Below, piece after piece: positions 22,520 through 35,720 of a stretch of 64,000 bases of DNA. The notes beneath the pieces were generated by a model. That model saw nothing but the letters and a program-made list of their open reading frames with translations, was not told the DNA's origin and searched no databases. A program made the translations under genes and the position numbers. The number at the start of each line of letters is the position of its first letter. The first letter of the stretch is position 1. The DNA lies in contig NC_069125.1 in the NCBI RefSeq assembly GCF_026914265.1, forward strand, positions 22,618,966 through 22,682,965. The letters run 5' to 3'. The stretch comes from Mya arenaria (Eukaryota; Mollusca; Bivalvia; Myida; Myidae).

Positions 22520-24586
22520 TAGCTCCACTGGCCGAAGGCCATGGAGCTTATGTCGTCACAGATTGTCCGTCGTGAGTGCGTGCGTGCGTGCGTAAACTTT
22601 TACTTTAAACGACATCTCCTCTGAAACTGATAAGCGGATTTTGACAAAACTTCACAGGAATGTTCCTTTGGTGGTCCTTTACCAAAATTGCTCAAATGGT
22701 TCCGGTCCATTGCACAATATGGCCGCCAGAGCTAAAAATAGCAAAATCTTTAAACGACATCTCCTCTGAAACGGTTCAGCAGATTTTGATGAAACTTGAC
22801 AGTAATGTTCCTTGGGTGGTCCTTTATTAAAATTGCTCAAATGGTTCTGGTCCATTGCACAATATGGCCGCCACAGCTAAAAATAGCAAAATCTTTAAAC
22901 GACATCTCCTCTGAAACGGATAGGCAGATTTTGATGAAACTTGACAGAATTGTTCCTTGGGTGGTCCTTAACCAAAATTGCTCAAATGGGTCCGGTCCGC
23001 TGCACAACATGGCTGCCAGGGCAAAAAAATAGAAAAACCTTTAAAGAACATCTTCTCAGAAACCGATGATCAGATTTTGATGAAACTTAACAGAAATGTT
23101 CCTTGGATGGTCCTTTATCAAATTTGCTTCAATGGTTTCGGTCCACTGCACAAGATGGCCCCCAGAGGTAAAATAGAAAAACCTTTAAACGACTTCTCCT
23201 CAGAAACCGATGATCGTATTGCAATGAAACTTGATAGAAATGTTACTTGGGTAGTCCTTAACCAAAATAGCCCAAACAGTTCTGGTCTGCTGCACAACAT
23301 GGGCACCAGAGCTAAGAATAGAAAAAAACGTTAAACTACATCTTCTCAGAAACCGATTATCAGATTTTGATGAAACTTTACATAAATGTTCATCGGGATG
23401 CCCTTTAACCAAAATTGCCCAAATGGTTCCGGTCCGCTGCACAACATGGCTGCGAGAGTTAAAAATAGAAAAACCTTTAAGGACTTCTCGTCCGCAGTCT
23501 TCACGAAAAACATTTTAACCTACTAGCCAGTTGGACTAGCATAATGGCATATATTACTAGTCCGAATGACAATCTAGTAGTCCGACTATTTTGCCACATT
23601 ATAAAACTGTATGCTTGAGGTAAATACCTATTTCAATTGAGCAGCTTGCAGTTTGAGTAAACATTTCTTTATTATGATGCTCATGCAGTGATAGGGAGTG
23701 ACATCCTTCTGTTGGGAATAGTGCTCCTTGTTTTTCAGAACCTATGGGTACTATGTAAAAACAAAAGGCATCTTGCTTGAATAGACTGTAATAATATCAA
23801 CATGGTTAGAAAAGAAATGCCATGCTTTAATAGCTTTGATTACATTTTACTACTGAATTACCTCCCTTTAATAGAAAAAAAAATAATGTCTTAATTTTTC
23901 ACGTATAGCATCTTTAAATAATTTTTAAACAATAATAATTTATGAGTAAACATATAAGCATAAAGTTCTCACAAAAAGATCAATTTAAAAACCTTACATT
24001 TATACATAGGAAAGTATATATAGACTGAACATTAATTTTCGTTTAAGTGACATTCTGAAAGTTTATGAAACAGCTATTTTTAGTAACTTAAATGGCCGAA
24101 AAGTGTAAGTGAAACACCAAGTCGATTCTATCTCGTCAGTTCTTGTTCAGGTTAGATATTTGCTTCATAATCTATTCAGATTAAATGTTAACCGATGATC
24201 AGATTTTGATGAAACTTGACAGAAATGTTCCTTGGGTGGTCATTAACCAAAATTTGTTAAATGGTTCCAGTCCACTGCACACCATGGCTGCCAGAGCTAA
24301 AAAATAAAAAAAAAAATATACGACTTGTCGTCGAAACCGATGACCTTTTTTCGATAAAACATGACAGAAATGTTTGTTTGGTGCTCCTTTACTCAAATTG
24401 CCCAAATCATTTCGGTCCACTGCACAACATGGCAGCCAGAGCTATTAAAGTAAAAAATTTTTTTAAATAACTTCTCCTCAAAAATTGATGATTGTATTTC
24501 TATGAAACTTGACGAAAATGTTCGTTAGGTGGTCTTTGCTTGAACCTTTTGGCCAGTGGAGCACAGGCACTGATGTGCCTCTTGTT
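22520..24586 (+). mobile_element. Hairpin-headed minisatellite element, GGCCGAAGGCC family
   Basis: The head AGCTCCACTGGCCGAAGGCC continues into ATGGAGCT and is followed by a GTGCGTGCGTGC tract. Units of about 145 bp ('cgacatctcctctgaaacggataggcagattttgatgaaacttgacagaaatgttcc') fill 22600-23485 and 24190-24540. The tail is GTGCCTCTTGTT at 24586. Bases of about 23490-24190 are foreign to the array and look like an insertion, but I found no clear TIR or duplication for it. Confidence 0.75.
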
Positions 24587-25089
24587 AGAATTTGGTTTTC
24601 TGTGTTAAGTTCGGACATGATATTAAAACAGGAAAAGAATGTGTGTTTTTTACAAGAATATTGTTTCTCTTAGTAGTTTTTATTTGTAAACATTTATTAT
24701 TTATTTATAATTCGTGGGCTTTTTTATGGTAAAATGAGTTTGCATGTTAAAATTTCATATTTTGGCAATATTGACATGTTTTGTACACAGAATCATAACT
24801 TTTATAAACTAATGAAAAACAAAGGCAATTGATCTAATGATTAAGGTACATCATAATTGGTGAAAACACAAATTAATTCCCCTACCAATTCTAGAAGAAT
24901 GTTATATACTTTAACTGAATATTTCGTATCCTATAACACGCTTATTTCCAGCGGAAAACTTTATCCAATGGAAGCTATGTTGCAACCGATTTATTGCATT
25001 TCGTCACTCTCAGAGTCAAAAAAAAAATTCCTTCTTTTTTTTTGTTCATGTGATATGCATGAGCTTTCGCTTGATTGAATGATCTTCAA

Positions 25090-27290
25090 TAGCAAAAAAG
25101 TATATATATTGAAGTCATTTTGAAATTCGTGAGTTTAAATTCATGCTGATGTGAACTAAATCTTATGGATAAAATTCTGATATTCATGAACTATATAGTT
25201 TCAAGCCATGGTGGTGTTTATGACTAGCGAAGATCTAGGGAAGTCATTTTGATATTCAAGAACTCTGGTGTTTGAAGTCATGCTGATGATTTTGACTAGG
25301 AAGAAGTATATCTATTGATCATTTGGATATTCATGAACTCTGTAGTCGAGTTCATGCTGGTGTTTATAAATTTCAAGAAGTACCGAAGTAATGTAATTCT
25401 GATATTCGTAAGCTATACAGTTTAAAGTCATGCTGGTGTGTTTATGACTAGTGAAGAAGTAACTCAATTTAAGTCATTTTGGTATTCATAAGCTATGTCA
25501 GTTAAGCCATGCTGGTGTTTCTAACTGACTGGGTAGGCAGTATGAATAGTTGTAAAATAGTAGGTATAGTTGTAAAATAGTAGGTAGTTGGTGTCACCAT
25601 TGTCATGGTTGTCATGATGGTTACTACTGGTCAATACTACAAGTAACTACTGGATAAGAAATAGATAGAAACAGATAAGATGGAAATCGTTCTTATATTC
25701 ATGAACTAAGTAAATGGAAATCATGCTGGGGTTAATGATTTGTTTAAGAGTAGATAGAAGTTGTTCTGATATTCATGAGCCAAGTTGATTGAAATCATGC
25801 TGGGGTTAATTATTTGAGAAGATTGAAGACATTCTGATATTCATGAGCCAAGTAGAAGGAAATTATTCTGATATCCATGAGCCAAGTAGATGGAAATCAT
25901 GCTGGGGTTAATGATTTGTTTCGAGAAGATAGAAGACATTTTGATATTCATGAGCCAGGTAGAATGTAATTGTGTTGGGGTTAATGATTTGTTTAAGAGT
26001 AGATGGAAGTTATTCTGATATTCATGGGCCAAGTAGATGAAATCATGCTAAGGTTAATAATTTATTTAGAGTAGATGTAAATCATACTGGGGTTAATGAT
26101 TTAATTAGAGGAGATGAAAGGCTTTCTGATTATCATGAGCCAAGATGATGGAAATTGTGCTACGGTTAATGCTTTGTTTAGAGTACCAGATGGAAGTAAA
26201 TCTTATATTCATGAGCTAACATGGAAATTGTGCTAGGGTTAATGCTTTGTGTAGAGTACCAGATGGAAGTAATTCTGATATTCATGAGCTAACATGGAAA
26301 TTGTGCTAGTGTTAATGCTTTGTTTAGAGTACCAGATTGAAGTAATTCTTATATTTATGAGCTAACATGGAAATTGTGCTAGGATTAATGCTTTGTTTAG
26401 AGTACCAGATGGAAGTAATTCTGATATTCATGAGCTAACATGGAAATTGTGCTGGGGTTGACGATATGTTTAAAAGTAGATGGAAAGTATTCAGATATTC
26501 ATAAGTCACGAAGATGGAAATCGTGGTGGAGTTAATAATTTCTTTTGAGTAGATGGAAATAATTCTGATATTCATGATCCATTTAGATGGAAATCATGCT
26601 GGGGTTAAAAGATTTGTTTAGAGTTGGTGGTAGTCGTTCTGATATCCATGAGCCATATCGATGAAAGTCATGCTGGTGTTAATGGTTTGTTTAAAGTAGA
26701 TTGAAGTCATTTTGATATTCATGAGCTAATATGGAAATTGTGCTGGGGTTGATGATTTGTTTAAGAGTAGATGGAAAGTATTCTGATATTCATAAGCCAA
26801 GTAGATGGAATTCATGCTGGTGTTAATGGTTTGTTTAAAGTAGATTGAAGTCATTCTGATTATTATGATAATAGATGGAAATCATGCAGGTTAATGATGT
26901 TTAGTGTAGATGGAAAGTATTCTGATATTCATGAGCCATGCAAGTAGATGGAAATCATGCTGGTTTATGTTGTTTAGTGTAGATGGCATGTATTCTGATA
27001 TTTAGAACCCAAGTAGATGAAAATCATGCAGGTTAGTGATGTTTAGTGTAGATGGATTGTATTCAGATATTCATGAGCCAAGTAGATGGAAATCATGCTT
27101 GGGTTAATGAGGTTTAGTGTAGATGGAAAGTATTCATGAGCCATGCAAGTAGATGGAAATCATGCTAGGGTTAAGGATTTGTTAAGAGTAGATGGAAAGT
27201 TTCTGATATTCATGGGGGAAGGAGATGGAATTTGTGCTGAGTAAAGCCATACTGGAATATGGAAGCCTGATATTTATGAGCTTTGGAAAT
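25090..27290. repeat. 73-bp tandem array
   Basis: Roughly 28 units of about 73 bp with the core 'tctgatattcatgagccaagtagatggaaatcatgctggggttaatgatttg'. Units are most alike in 25840-27130, and length variants occur (26200-26450 has a related form with 'gtaccagatggaagtaa'). It lies inside the 6.4-kb TIR element. No coding potential. Confidence 0.8.
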
Positions 27291-27299
27291 ATCTTACCC

Positions 27300-27990
27300 C
27301 TTAAATGATTTCATCAGGATATGATGTTTTGGTACTGGATTTGGTCATTGTCAATTTTAAAATAGCTTTCATTTATTATCTATGATTTTGCTAAATGATT
27401 ATATAAATTTCAAGTTCTTGTATATTTTGTACACAATGATGGTCATTATAAGAGCTGATGTCATAAGTATGCTATGGTGATTTGTAAAAATGTTTCTTGA
27501 TATCATTTTAACTTAAAAACTAGAAATAAGATATATACATGCATATCTTAATTAGTTAATGAAATTGCTATTCACTTCACAATTGTATTAACAAAATGCT
27601 GTTATTCATCATTAACAGTTTAAATTAAGCTGATTAATAACTTAAAATATGATGTTCAAGATGATTGCAGTATATATTGTTGTTGTTTAAATTAATTAAT
27701 TATTTAATTGTCTTTCATATATAATAATTTAATTGTTTTTCATATATAATAATTGTGGTATTAAACTAAAATTTTACTCAAACCCCTGTTTGTGATAAGT
27801 ATATTAACAAAAATATACATAGCATCTAAGATGTTCTATACACAACTCAATTTTCAAAAAATAGTGGAAAAAATCATAGCTTTTATCCTCAGTTGATGTA
27901 TTTAAGTATAATTTACATTGCAAGTAATAAATGGTGCTTAAACGTCAAATATCTTAAAGCTATCAAAGATACTTTAATAAAAAAGATTCA
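27300..27990. other. Interior of the 6.4-kb TIR element, no recognised feature
   Basis: AT-rich sequence between the 73-bp array and the right-hand cluster of subterminal motifs. No open frame of note. Confidence 0.4.
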
Positions 27991-28855
27991 GTTACAACCC
28001 TTTTGCGCAAAATGTATTTAGAAATATCTTCAATTTTTCAGGCAAAACAGTTGTAACTCACTCACTGTTACAACCCTATTGCGCAAAAATAAATTTAGAA
28101 AATTCCTCAATTTTTTGAGCAAAAGGGTTGTAACTGACTATTTTACAAATATCTCTTTTAGAAATTGAATGCAAGGTGTTATTGTGATTTATTCATGAAA
28201 AGTACACAAAATTAAAACTATAATTAAAAAACAAAGTGAAAATGATAGGAACTAGGAAAATAAATCAGTTTTTATGCTCTCCTGAACAATTTTCAAAATG
28301 TCAGTTACAACCGTTTTGCGCTAAGCCCGCGATATGTATTTGACACTTCAACACATGTACTGACCTTGTTCATAGGTCAATGTCACATTCGGGGGCATTC
28401 GTCACATACTGTGACAGCTCTTTAGTTATTAACACCAGTCTTCTTCAAATTTGATGCAGGGAGAGCTCTCACAAGGGCTTCAAAAGGTCAGTTTTAAATA
28501 TGAGTCAGTGTGCTTAGCACCTTTGACTTTCAGCGGGGGGGGGGGCCTTAAGTTTTCCATTGCTAAAATAGTTTCAGCCCTTCAGCTGCCAGGTCAAACA
28601 CATGGAACGCGAGAGTTAGGTTTCACCAATATGATTATTGCATGTAATTTGTTCAATAAAAAAGTAAATGGGTGGTGATGAACTGGCAAATTCCAAAAAG
28701 AAAAAAAAAACCTTGTTTTATGGTTTTTTTGCCTTCCTCTACTCGTACATTACAATTGTAGGCACAGTTTTTGAGTAGATCTATTAAGTCAGTTTTTAGT
28801 ATTCGTAATAATTTGAGTGGTGCAAGATCTATTCATCAGTTGTTGTTATAAAATA

Positions 28856-29812
28856 TGTCCGTACATGAGAAAATTACATCCCGAACATGACAATCACTAA
28901 GTGTGACCATGACCTTAGAAGTCGGACACAGGTCATGCGTGCGACACTTTGCCCAAGTATGGCAAACATATGTGACTTAGTTATTTTAAGCACTTATCTC
29001 CCCCCTTGTGTGGTTGAAGGTAAGAAAAAATCAATGATGGACATGAAATTTGTACTTTCGGATTGGAGATGAACAAACAGGGGTCATCTACTGGTCATGA
29101 CCAACCTGCATACCAAGTATGGAGTTCCTGGGTCCAACCGTTCTTTAGTTATTGAGCGGAAAGACGTGCAATGTATGGACTGGTGACCAACAAATTGTTT
29201 TTCACCTGAAGGTCACTGTGACCTTGATATACTGACCTCAAAATCAATGGGGTCATATACTAATCAAGACCAACCAGCAAAAAGTATGAAGTTCTTGGGC
29301 CCAAGTGTTCTTCAGTTATTCAGCAGAAACCATTATTTTACCTCAAGGTCATCTTGACCGTAGACCTTCTGGTCTAAAAATCAATAGGGGTCATCTACTT
29401 GTCATATCCAACCTGCATACCAATTTCCAAATATGAAGTTCCTGGGTCTTAGCGTTCTCGAGTTATTGAGTGGAAATGAAGTGTGATGTACTGACTGACG
29501 AGAGTCAGGGCAAAAACAATATGTTCATTGGGGGAGACATAATTTGTCCATACAAGAGAAAGTTACAGCCTGGACACGACAACCTAAACTCTATATCCTT
29601 ATATGCAGCATCAAATAAGAAACAAATATTGAGTGTGACCTTGACCTTAGGGTAGGGACACATATCTTGCACACAGCACGTCGTCTTGGTATTTCGAACA
29701 CATGCCGCAAGTTATTTTAAAATCTGTCTATGAAAAAAGTAACAGTCTGGACACGAGAAATTGAGCCGGACAGATGGCAAAACTTTAATATGCCCACCCT
29801 TAGGGAGCATAA
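28856..29812 (-). mobile_element. Inverted copy of the 21059 family, interrupted
   Basis: Bases 28856-28995 and 29541-29812 are reverse-complement units of the 21059 array ('gtccatacaagagaaagttacagcctggacac'), ending in TATGCCCACCCTTAGGG.., the inverted head. The 28996-29540 segment is inserted in the middle. Confidence 0.7.
28996..29540 (-). mobile_element. GTCTCCCC-family element nested in the 21059-family copy
   Basis: The right end is the inverted head (CATTGGGGGAGACAT) preceded by a GACTGACGAGAGTCAGGGC tract. The body has about four units homologous to 2390-3490 ('gtcatgaccaacctgcataccaagtatggagttcctgggtcc'). The left end ATCTCCCCCC suggests a short inverted terminus. Both flanks continue the same host array. 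Confidence 0.7.
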
Positions 29813-30325
29813 AAAGCATTTTTAGGGGTACATAATATTGTTACAAATATGTTTAAAGACTCGGTATGAAATGTCTTCATTGCCATTTTCTTTATCGTTT
29901 CAAATAACATCTTGCATTGAGACACATTGATGAAGAATGGCCACTACCAAGACAAGTCCAGCAGCCATGATATTGAACCAAACACACTGAACAGCCTTAA
30001 ATTTAACCATACACATCCAGTAGCCATGAATTTAATCAAACAAGCCAAGCAACCTTGAAATTTAACAAAACACAACCAGCGGCAAACAATTTAACCAAGA
30101 ACACACTGCAGCCATATAATTAACCCTACAAGCCCAGTAGTCTTCAAATTTAACCAAATGCACCAAGCAGACCTCAATTCGACCAAGCACCCAGCAGCCT
30201 TAAATTTAACCAAACAAACACATATGGTAAGCCTTGACCATACAAGCCCAGCAGCCTGGAAATTAAATACAATACACCAAGCAGCCTTAAATTTGACCAA
30301 AAACACCCAGCAGCCATTAAACAAA

Positions 30326-32872
30326 AACAAGAGGGCCAAATGGCCCTGAATCGCTCACCTGTCATATATTGCACATTCTTCCATTATATACAAATATTGA
30401 AAACCTAAGCCTATGAACACGGGGCGTGGCCAATTTTGACCCCAGGGCTAAAGTTTGAACAATCTTAATAGTGGTCCGATAAACAATGCTTCATACCAAA
30501 ATCTAAGGCCTTCGCCTTTTGGTTTCGGAGAAGAAGATTTTATAAGTTTTCATCATATACATATATAAGGAAACCCATGACCGCCCGGGTGGGGCCATTT
30601 TTTGACCCCAGGGGCAAAGATTGAACAATATTGGTACAAGTCAACTAGATGATATATCATGCCAAATATCTAAGCTCTTGTCACTACTTGATTTTACGTG
30701 TGTATCTATATATGTATATTTGTTATTAATTGTTGTATGTGGCCCATATTGAAAATTGGTATGTGTACTAAATATGTTATCCAGTTTAAATTAAGACGTT
30801 ACTTGTCTTTGTGAGTTCGGAGAAGATTTTTTTAAGTTTTCACTATAACACATATAGAGAAAACCCATCAGCCCCGGGGTGTGGCCAACTTTGACCCCAG
30901 GTCCATAATTTGAACAAACTTTGTAGAGGTCCACTAGACGATGAATCATGCCAAATATCTAAGCTCTAAGCCACGTAAGTTCAGGAGATGATTTTTGAAC
31001 TTTTCACTACAAACATATAGAGAAAACCCATGACCCTCCAAGGGGGCGGGGCCAATTTTGACCCCAAGGCCATAATTTGAACAATCTTTGTAGAGGTCCA
31101 CTAGACGATGAATCATGCCAAATATCTAAGCTCTAGTCCAAGTAAGTTCAAAGGAGAAGATTTTTGAAGTTTTCACTATAAACATATAGAGAATACCCTA
31201 ACCCCCTCGGGCGGGGCCAATTTTGACCCCAAGGCCATAATTTGAACAATCTTTGTAGAGGTCCACTAGACGATGAATCAAGCCAAATATCTAAGCTCTA
31301 AGCAACGTAAGTTCAGATGAGATTTTTGATTTTTTAAACAAATAGAGAAAACCCATGACCACCCAGGGGTGGGGCCAATTTTGACCCCAGGGCCATAATT
31401 TGAACAATCTTTGTAGAGGTCCACTAGACGATGAATCATGCCAAATATCTAAGCTCTAGTCCAAGTAAGTTCAGAGGAGAAGATTTTTAAAGTTTTAACT
31501 ATAAACATATCAAGTATACCCATGATCCCCAGGGGCGGGGCCAATTTTGACCCCAAGGCCATAATTTGAACAATCTTTGTAGAGGTCCACTAGACAATGA
31601 ATCATGCCAAATATCTAAGCTCTAGTCCAAGTAAGTTAAGAGGAGAAGATTTTTGAAGTTTTAACTATAAACATATAGAGAAAACCCATGACCCCCCGGG
31701 GCGGGGCCAATTTTGACCCCAAGGCCATAATTTGAACAATGTTAGTAAAGGTCCACTAGACGATGAATCATGCCAAATATCTAAGCTCTAGTCCAAGTAA
31801 GTTAAGAGGAGAAGATTTTTGAAGTTTTAACTATAAACATATAGAGAAAACCCATGACCCCCCGGGGCGGGGCCAATTTTGACCCCAAGGCCATAATTTG
31901 AACAATGTTAGTAAAGGTCCACTAGACGATGAATCATGCCAAATATCTGAGCTCTAGTCCAAGTAAGTTCAGAGGAGAAGATTTTTGAAGTTTTAACTAT
32001 AAACATATCAAGTATACCCATGATCCCCAGGGGCGGGGCCAATTTTGACCCCAAGGCCATAATTTGAACAATCTTTGTAGAGGTCCACTAGACAATGAAT
32101 CATGCCAAATATCTAAGCTCTAGTCCAAGTAAGTTAAGAGGAGAAGATTTTTGAAGTTTTAACTATAAACATATAGAGAAAACCCATGACCCCTTGGGGC
32201 GGGGCCAATTTTGACCCCAAGGCCATAATTTGAACAATGTTAGTAAAGGTCCACTAGACGATGAATCATGCCAAATATCTAAGCTCTAGTCCAAGTAAGT
32301 TCAGAGGAGAAGATTTTTGAAGTTTTAACTATAAACATATAGAGCATACCCATGACCCCCCGGATCGGGGCCAATTTTGACCCCAGGGCCATAATTTGAA
32401 CAAACTTTGTAGAGGTCCACTAGACGATGAATCATGACAAATATCTAAGCTCTAGGCCAAGTAAGTTTAGAGGAGAAGATTTTTTAAGTTTTCACTATAA
32501 ACATATAGAGAACACCCATGACCCCCCGGGGCGGGGCCAATTTTGACCCAAGGGCCATAATTTGAACAATCTTGGTAGAGGACCATTTGGTGATCCTACC
32601 TACCATATATCAACGGCCTAAGCCTTGTGGTTTGGGAGAAGAAGATTTTTAGTTTTTCCTTTCCGTTGCCATGGCAACCAGAGTTCTGCATGGAATTCAA
32701 TTCTTTGAACAATTTTCAAAGGGGACCACCCAAGGAACATTCCTGTGAAGTTTGGATGAAATTGGCTATTACTTTATGAGGAGATGTCGTTTAAAGTAAA
32801 AGTTTACAGACGGACGCCGGACAAATTGTGATCACAAAAGCTCACCTTGTCACTGTGTGACAGGTGAGCTAA
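30326..32872 (-). mobile_element. Hairpin-ended minisatellite element, GGTGAGCT family, body A
   Basis: The left end AACAAGAGGGCCAAATGGCC is the inverted tail. About twelve units of roughly 165 bp follow ('gaccccaaggccataatttgaacaatctttgtagaggtccactagacgatgaatcatgcc'). The right end is the inverted head GATCACAAAAGCTCACCTTG followed by a palindrome ending GTGACAGGTGAGCTAA. Internal units at 31500-32330 are nearly identical and show higher-order repetition. Confidence 0.8.
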
Positions 32873-35247
32873 CAAGACTAATAATTTGCTTGCATTATTC
32901 ATTGTAAGCAGCTTTTTTTTAAATCAGTTTTGCTTGATTTTTCCCCCAAGATATAACTGAATGGTTTAGTTATTAAACCTTTGATCACCAATAAGAAAGA
33001 AGAAACTGGGAAAATGTCAGGCTATCAGACAATAATGGAACATTCAGGTTAACACAGATTTGCTAAAGGATAAAACCTTCATCCTGCCATAAAAAAATGT
33101 CTGATGCAGAAATCACGCCAGGATGTTACACTTCATGTTGACCTAGTGACCTAGTTATTGACCGCGGATGACCCAATATCGAACTTGACCTAGATTTTAT
33201 AGAGATGATCATTCTGACCAAGTTGCATTGAGATTAGGCTAAAATTGTGACCTCTAATGTGTTCACAAGGTATTTCTACTAATTGACCTACTGACCTAGT
33301 TTTTGACCCCAGATGACCCAATATCGAACTTGACCTAGATTTCATAGAGATGATCAGTCTGACCAAGTTTCATAAAGATTAGGTCAAAATTGTGACCTCT
33401 GTTGTGTTCACAAGGTTTTTCTAATAATTGACCTAGTGACCTAGTTATTGACTGCGGATGACCCAATATCGAACTTGACCTAGATTTTATAGAGATGATT
33501 ATTCTGACCAACTTGCATCGAGATTAGGCTAAAATTGTGACCTCTATTGTGTTCACAAGGTTTTTGTACTAATTGACCTAGTGACCTAGTTGTTGACCGC
33601 GGATGACCCAATATCGAACTTGACCTACATTTTATAGAGATGATCATTCTGACCAAGTTGCATTGAGATTAGGCTAAAATTGTGACCTCTATTGTGTTCA
33701 CAAGGTTTTTCTACTAATTGACCTAGTGACCTAGTTTTTGACCTGGGTTGACCCAATATGGAACTTGACCTAGCTTATGTTAAGATGATCATTCTGACCA
33801 AGTTTCATTAAGATAAGGCTAAAATTGTGACCTCTATTTTGTTCACAAGGTTTTTCTAATAATTGACCTAGTGACCTAGTTATTGACTGCGTATGACCCA
33901 ATATCGAACTTGACCCAGATTTTATAGAGATGATCATTCTGACCAAGTTGCATTAAGATTAGGCTAAAATTGTGACCTCTATTGTGTTCACAAGGTTTTT
34001 GTACTAATTGACCTAGTGACCTAGTTATTGACCGTGGATGACCCAATATCGAACTTGGCCTAGATTTTATAGAGATGATCATTCTGACCAAGTTGCATTG
34101 AGATTAGGCTAAAATTGTGACCTCTATTGTGTTCACAAGGTTTTTCTAATAATTGACCTAGTGACCTAGTTATTGACCGTGAATGACCCAATATCAAACT
34201 TGACCTACATTTTACAGCGATGATCATTCTGACCAATTTGCATTGAGATTAGGCTAAAATTGTGACCTCTATTGTGTTCACAAGGTTTTTCTACTAATTG
34301 ACCTAGTGACCTAGTTATTGACCGCGGATGACCCAATATCGAACTTGACCTAGATTTTATAGAGATGATCATTCTGACCAAGTGGCATTGAGATTAGGCT
34401 ACAATTGTGACCTCTAATGTGTTCACAAGGTATTTCTACTAATTGACCTACTGACCTAGTTTTTGACCCCAGATGACCCAATATCGAACTTGACCTAGAT
34501 TTCATAGAGATGATCAGTCTGACCAAGTTTCATAAAGATTAGGTCAAAATTGTGACCTCTGTTGTGTTCACAAGGTTTTTCTAATAATTGACCTAGTGAC
34601 CTAGTTATTGACTGCGGATGACCCAATATCGAACTTGACCTAGATTTTATAGAGATGATCATTCTGACCAAGTTGCATTGAGATTAGGCTAAAATTGTGA
34701 CCTCTATTGTGTTCACAAGGTTTTTCTAATAATTGACCTAGTGACCTAGTTGTTGACCGCGGATGACCCAATATCGAACTTGACCTACATTTTATAGAGA
34801 TGATCATTCTGACCAAGTTGCATTGAGATTAGGCTAAAATTGTGACCTCTATTGTGTTCACAAGGTTTTTCTACTAATTGACCTAGTGACCTAATTATTG
34901 ACCGCGGATGACCCAATATCGAACTTGACCTAGATTTTATAGAGATGACCATTCTGACCAAGTTGCATTGAGATTAGGCTAAAATTGTGACCTCTATTGT
35001 GTTCACAAGGTTTTTCTACTAATTGACCTAGTGACCTAGTTTTTGACCCCAGATGACCCAATATCGAACTTGACCTAGATTTTATAGAGATGATCAGTCT
35101 GACCAAGTTTCATAAAGATTAGGTCAAAATTGTGACCTCTATTGTGTTCACAAGCAATTGTGAACGGACGGACGGACGGACGGACGGACGGACGGACGAA
35201 GAGTGATCACAAAAGCTCACCTTGTCACTACGTGACAGGTGAGCTAA
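32873..35247 (-). mobile_element. Hairpin-ended minisatellite element, GGTGAGCT family, body B
   Basis: About 14 units of roughly 145 bp (33120-35155; 'gacccaatatcgaacttgacctagattttatagagatgatcattctgaccaagttgc') are followed by (GGAC)8 at about 35164-35198. The terminus is almost identical to that of body A (GATCACAAAAGCTCACCTTG ... GTGACAGGTGAGCTAA). The left boundary is uncertain: 32873-33100 is unique sequence starting CAAGACTAATAATTTGC, with no AACAAGAG tail. Confidence 0.75.
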
Positions 35248-35720
35248 AAAACAACAACAAGCAGACTCAAATTTTACCATACAAGTCCAGCAGCCTTGAT
35301 ATTTAGCCAAACACCAAGCAGCCTTAAATTTGACTTTAAACACCCAGCCGCCCTAAATTAAACCAAACAAAACAAGCAAACTTATATTTTAACATACAAG
35401 TCCAGTAGCATTGAAATTTAAGCAATTCACCCAACAGCCTTCAATTTCACCAAACATGCCTAGCAGCCTGAAGTTTAACCAAACACACCCAGCAGCCTTG
35501 AAATCTGACCATGCCAGCCTAGTAGCCTTAATTTTAACCAAACACCCAGCAGCCTTAATTTGACCATACACGCCCAGCAGCCAGAATTTTAACCAAACAC
35601 ACCCAGCTGCCTTAAATTTGATGAAACACACAAAGCAGCCTTTAACTTAATCAAACACATCCGGCAGCCTTATATTTAACCATACAAACCCAGCAGACTT
35701 ATTTGAACAAGAAGAGCTTT

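Larger units (their letters stand above)
21915..28331. mobile_element. 6.4-kb TIR element of unassigned superfamily
   Basis: The ends are inverted repeats of about 32 bp with one mismatch (the inner part GCTTAGCGCAAAACGG then TTGTAACTGA). ATAT flanks both sides (21911-21914, 28332-28335), and the interrupted host minisatellite unit supports this boundary. Further copies of the TACAACC(G/C)TTTTGCGCA motif, in both orientations, cluster inside each end (22096-22140 on the left; about 27991-28140 on the right). The interior holds a hairpin-headed element (22520-24586) and a 73-bp array (25090-27290). No transposase or other long frame was seen, so it is non-autonomous or badly decayed. Confidence 0.75.
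21059..28428 (+). mobile_element. Minisatellite element split by a 6.4-kb insertion
   Basis: The head ATGCCCCCAAGGGTGGGCAT is followed by a GTCCGTGTGTC tract and about 4.5 units of roughly 185 bp ('cgggctgtaactttctcttgtatggacagattttaaaataacttgcc..'). The last unit stops at 21914 within 'acttgccatat' and resumes at 28332 with 'atatgtatttgac'. The element ends GGGGGCATTCGTCACATACT and AGCTCTTTAGTT at 28428. Between the two halves lies the TIR element at 21915-28331. Confidence 0.8.
29940..35720. repeat. Short-unit CCCAGCAGCC minisatellite split by inserted elements
   Basis: Units of about 30-36 bp ('accatacaagcccagcagccttaaatttaaccaaacac') occupy 29940-30325 and resume at 35248-35720. The intervening 4.9 kb is the pair of hairpin-ended elements described separately. 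Apparent open frames with CWV/LNL repeats are artefacts of the array. Confidence 0.75.

Noticed and set aside
33120-35155. Regular repeat spacing that might suggest a CRISPR array
   Set aside because: The window is eukaryotic and the whole 145-bp unit is conserved, with no unique spacers.
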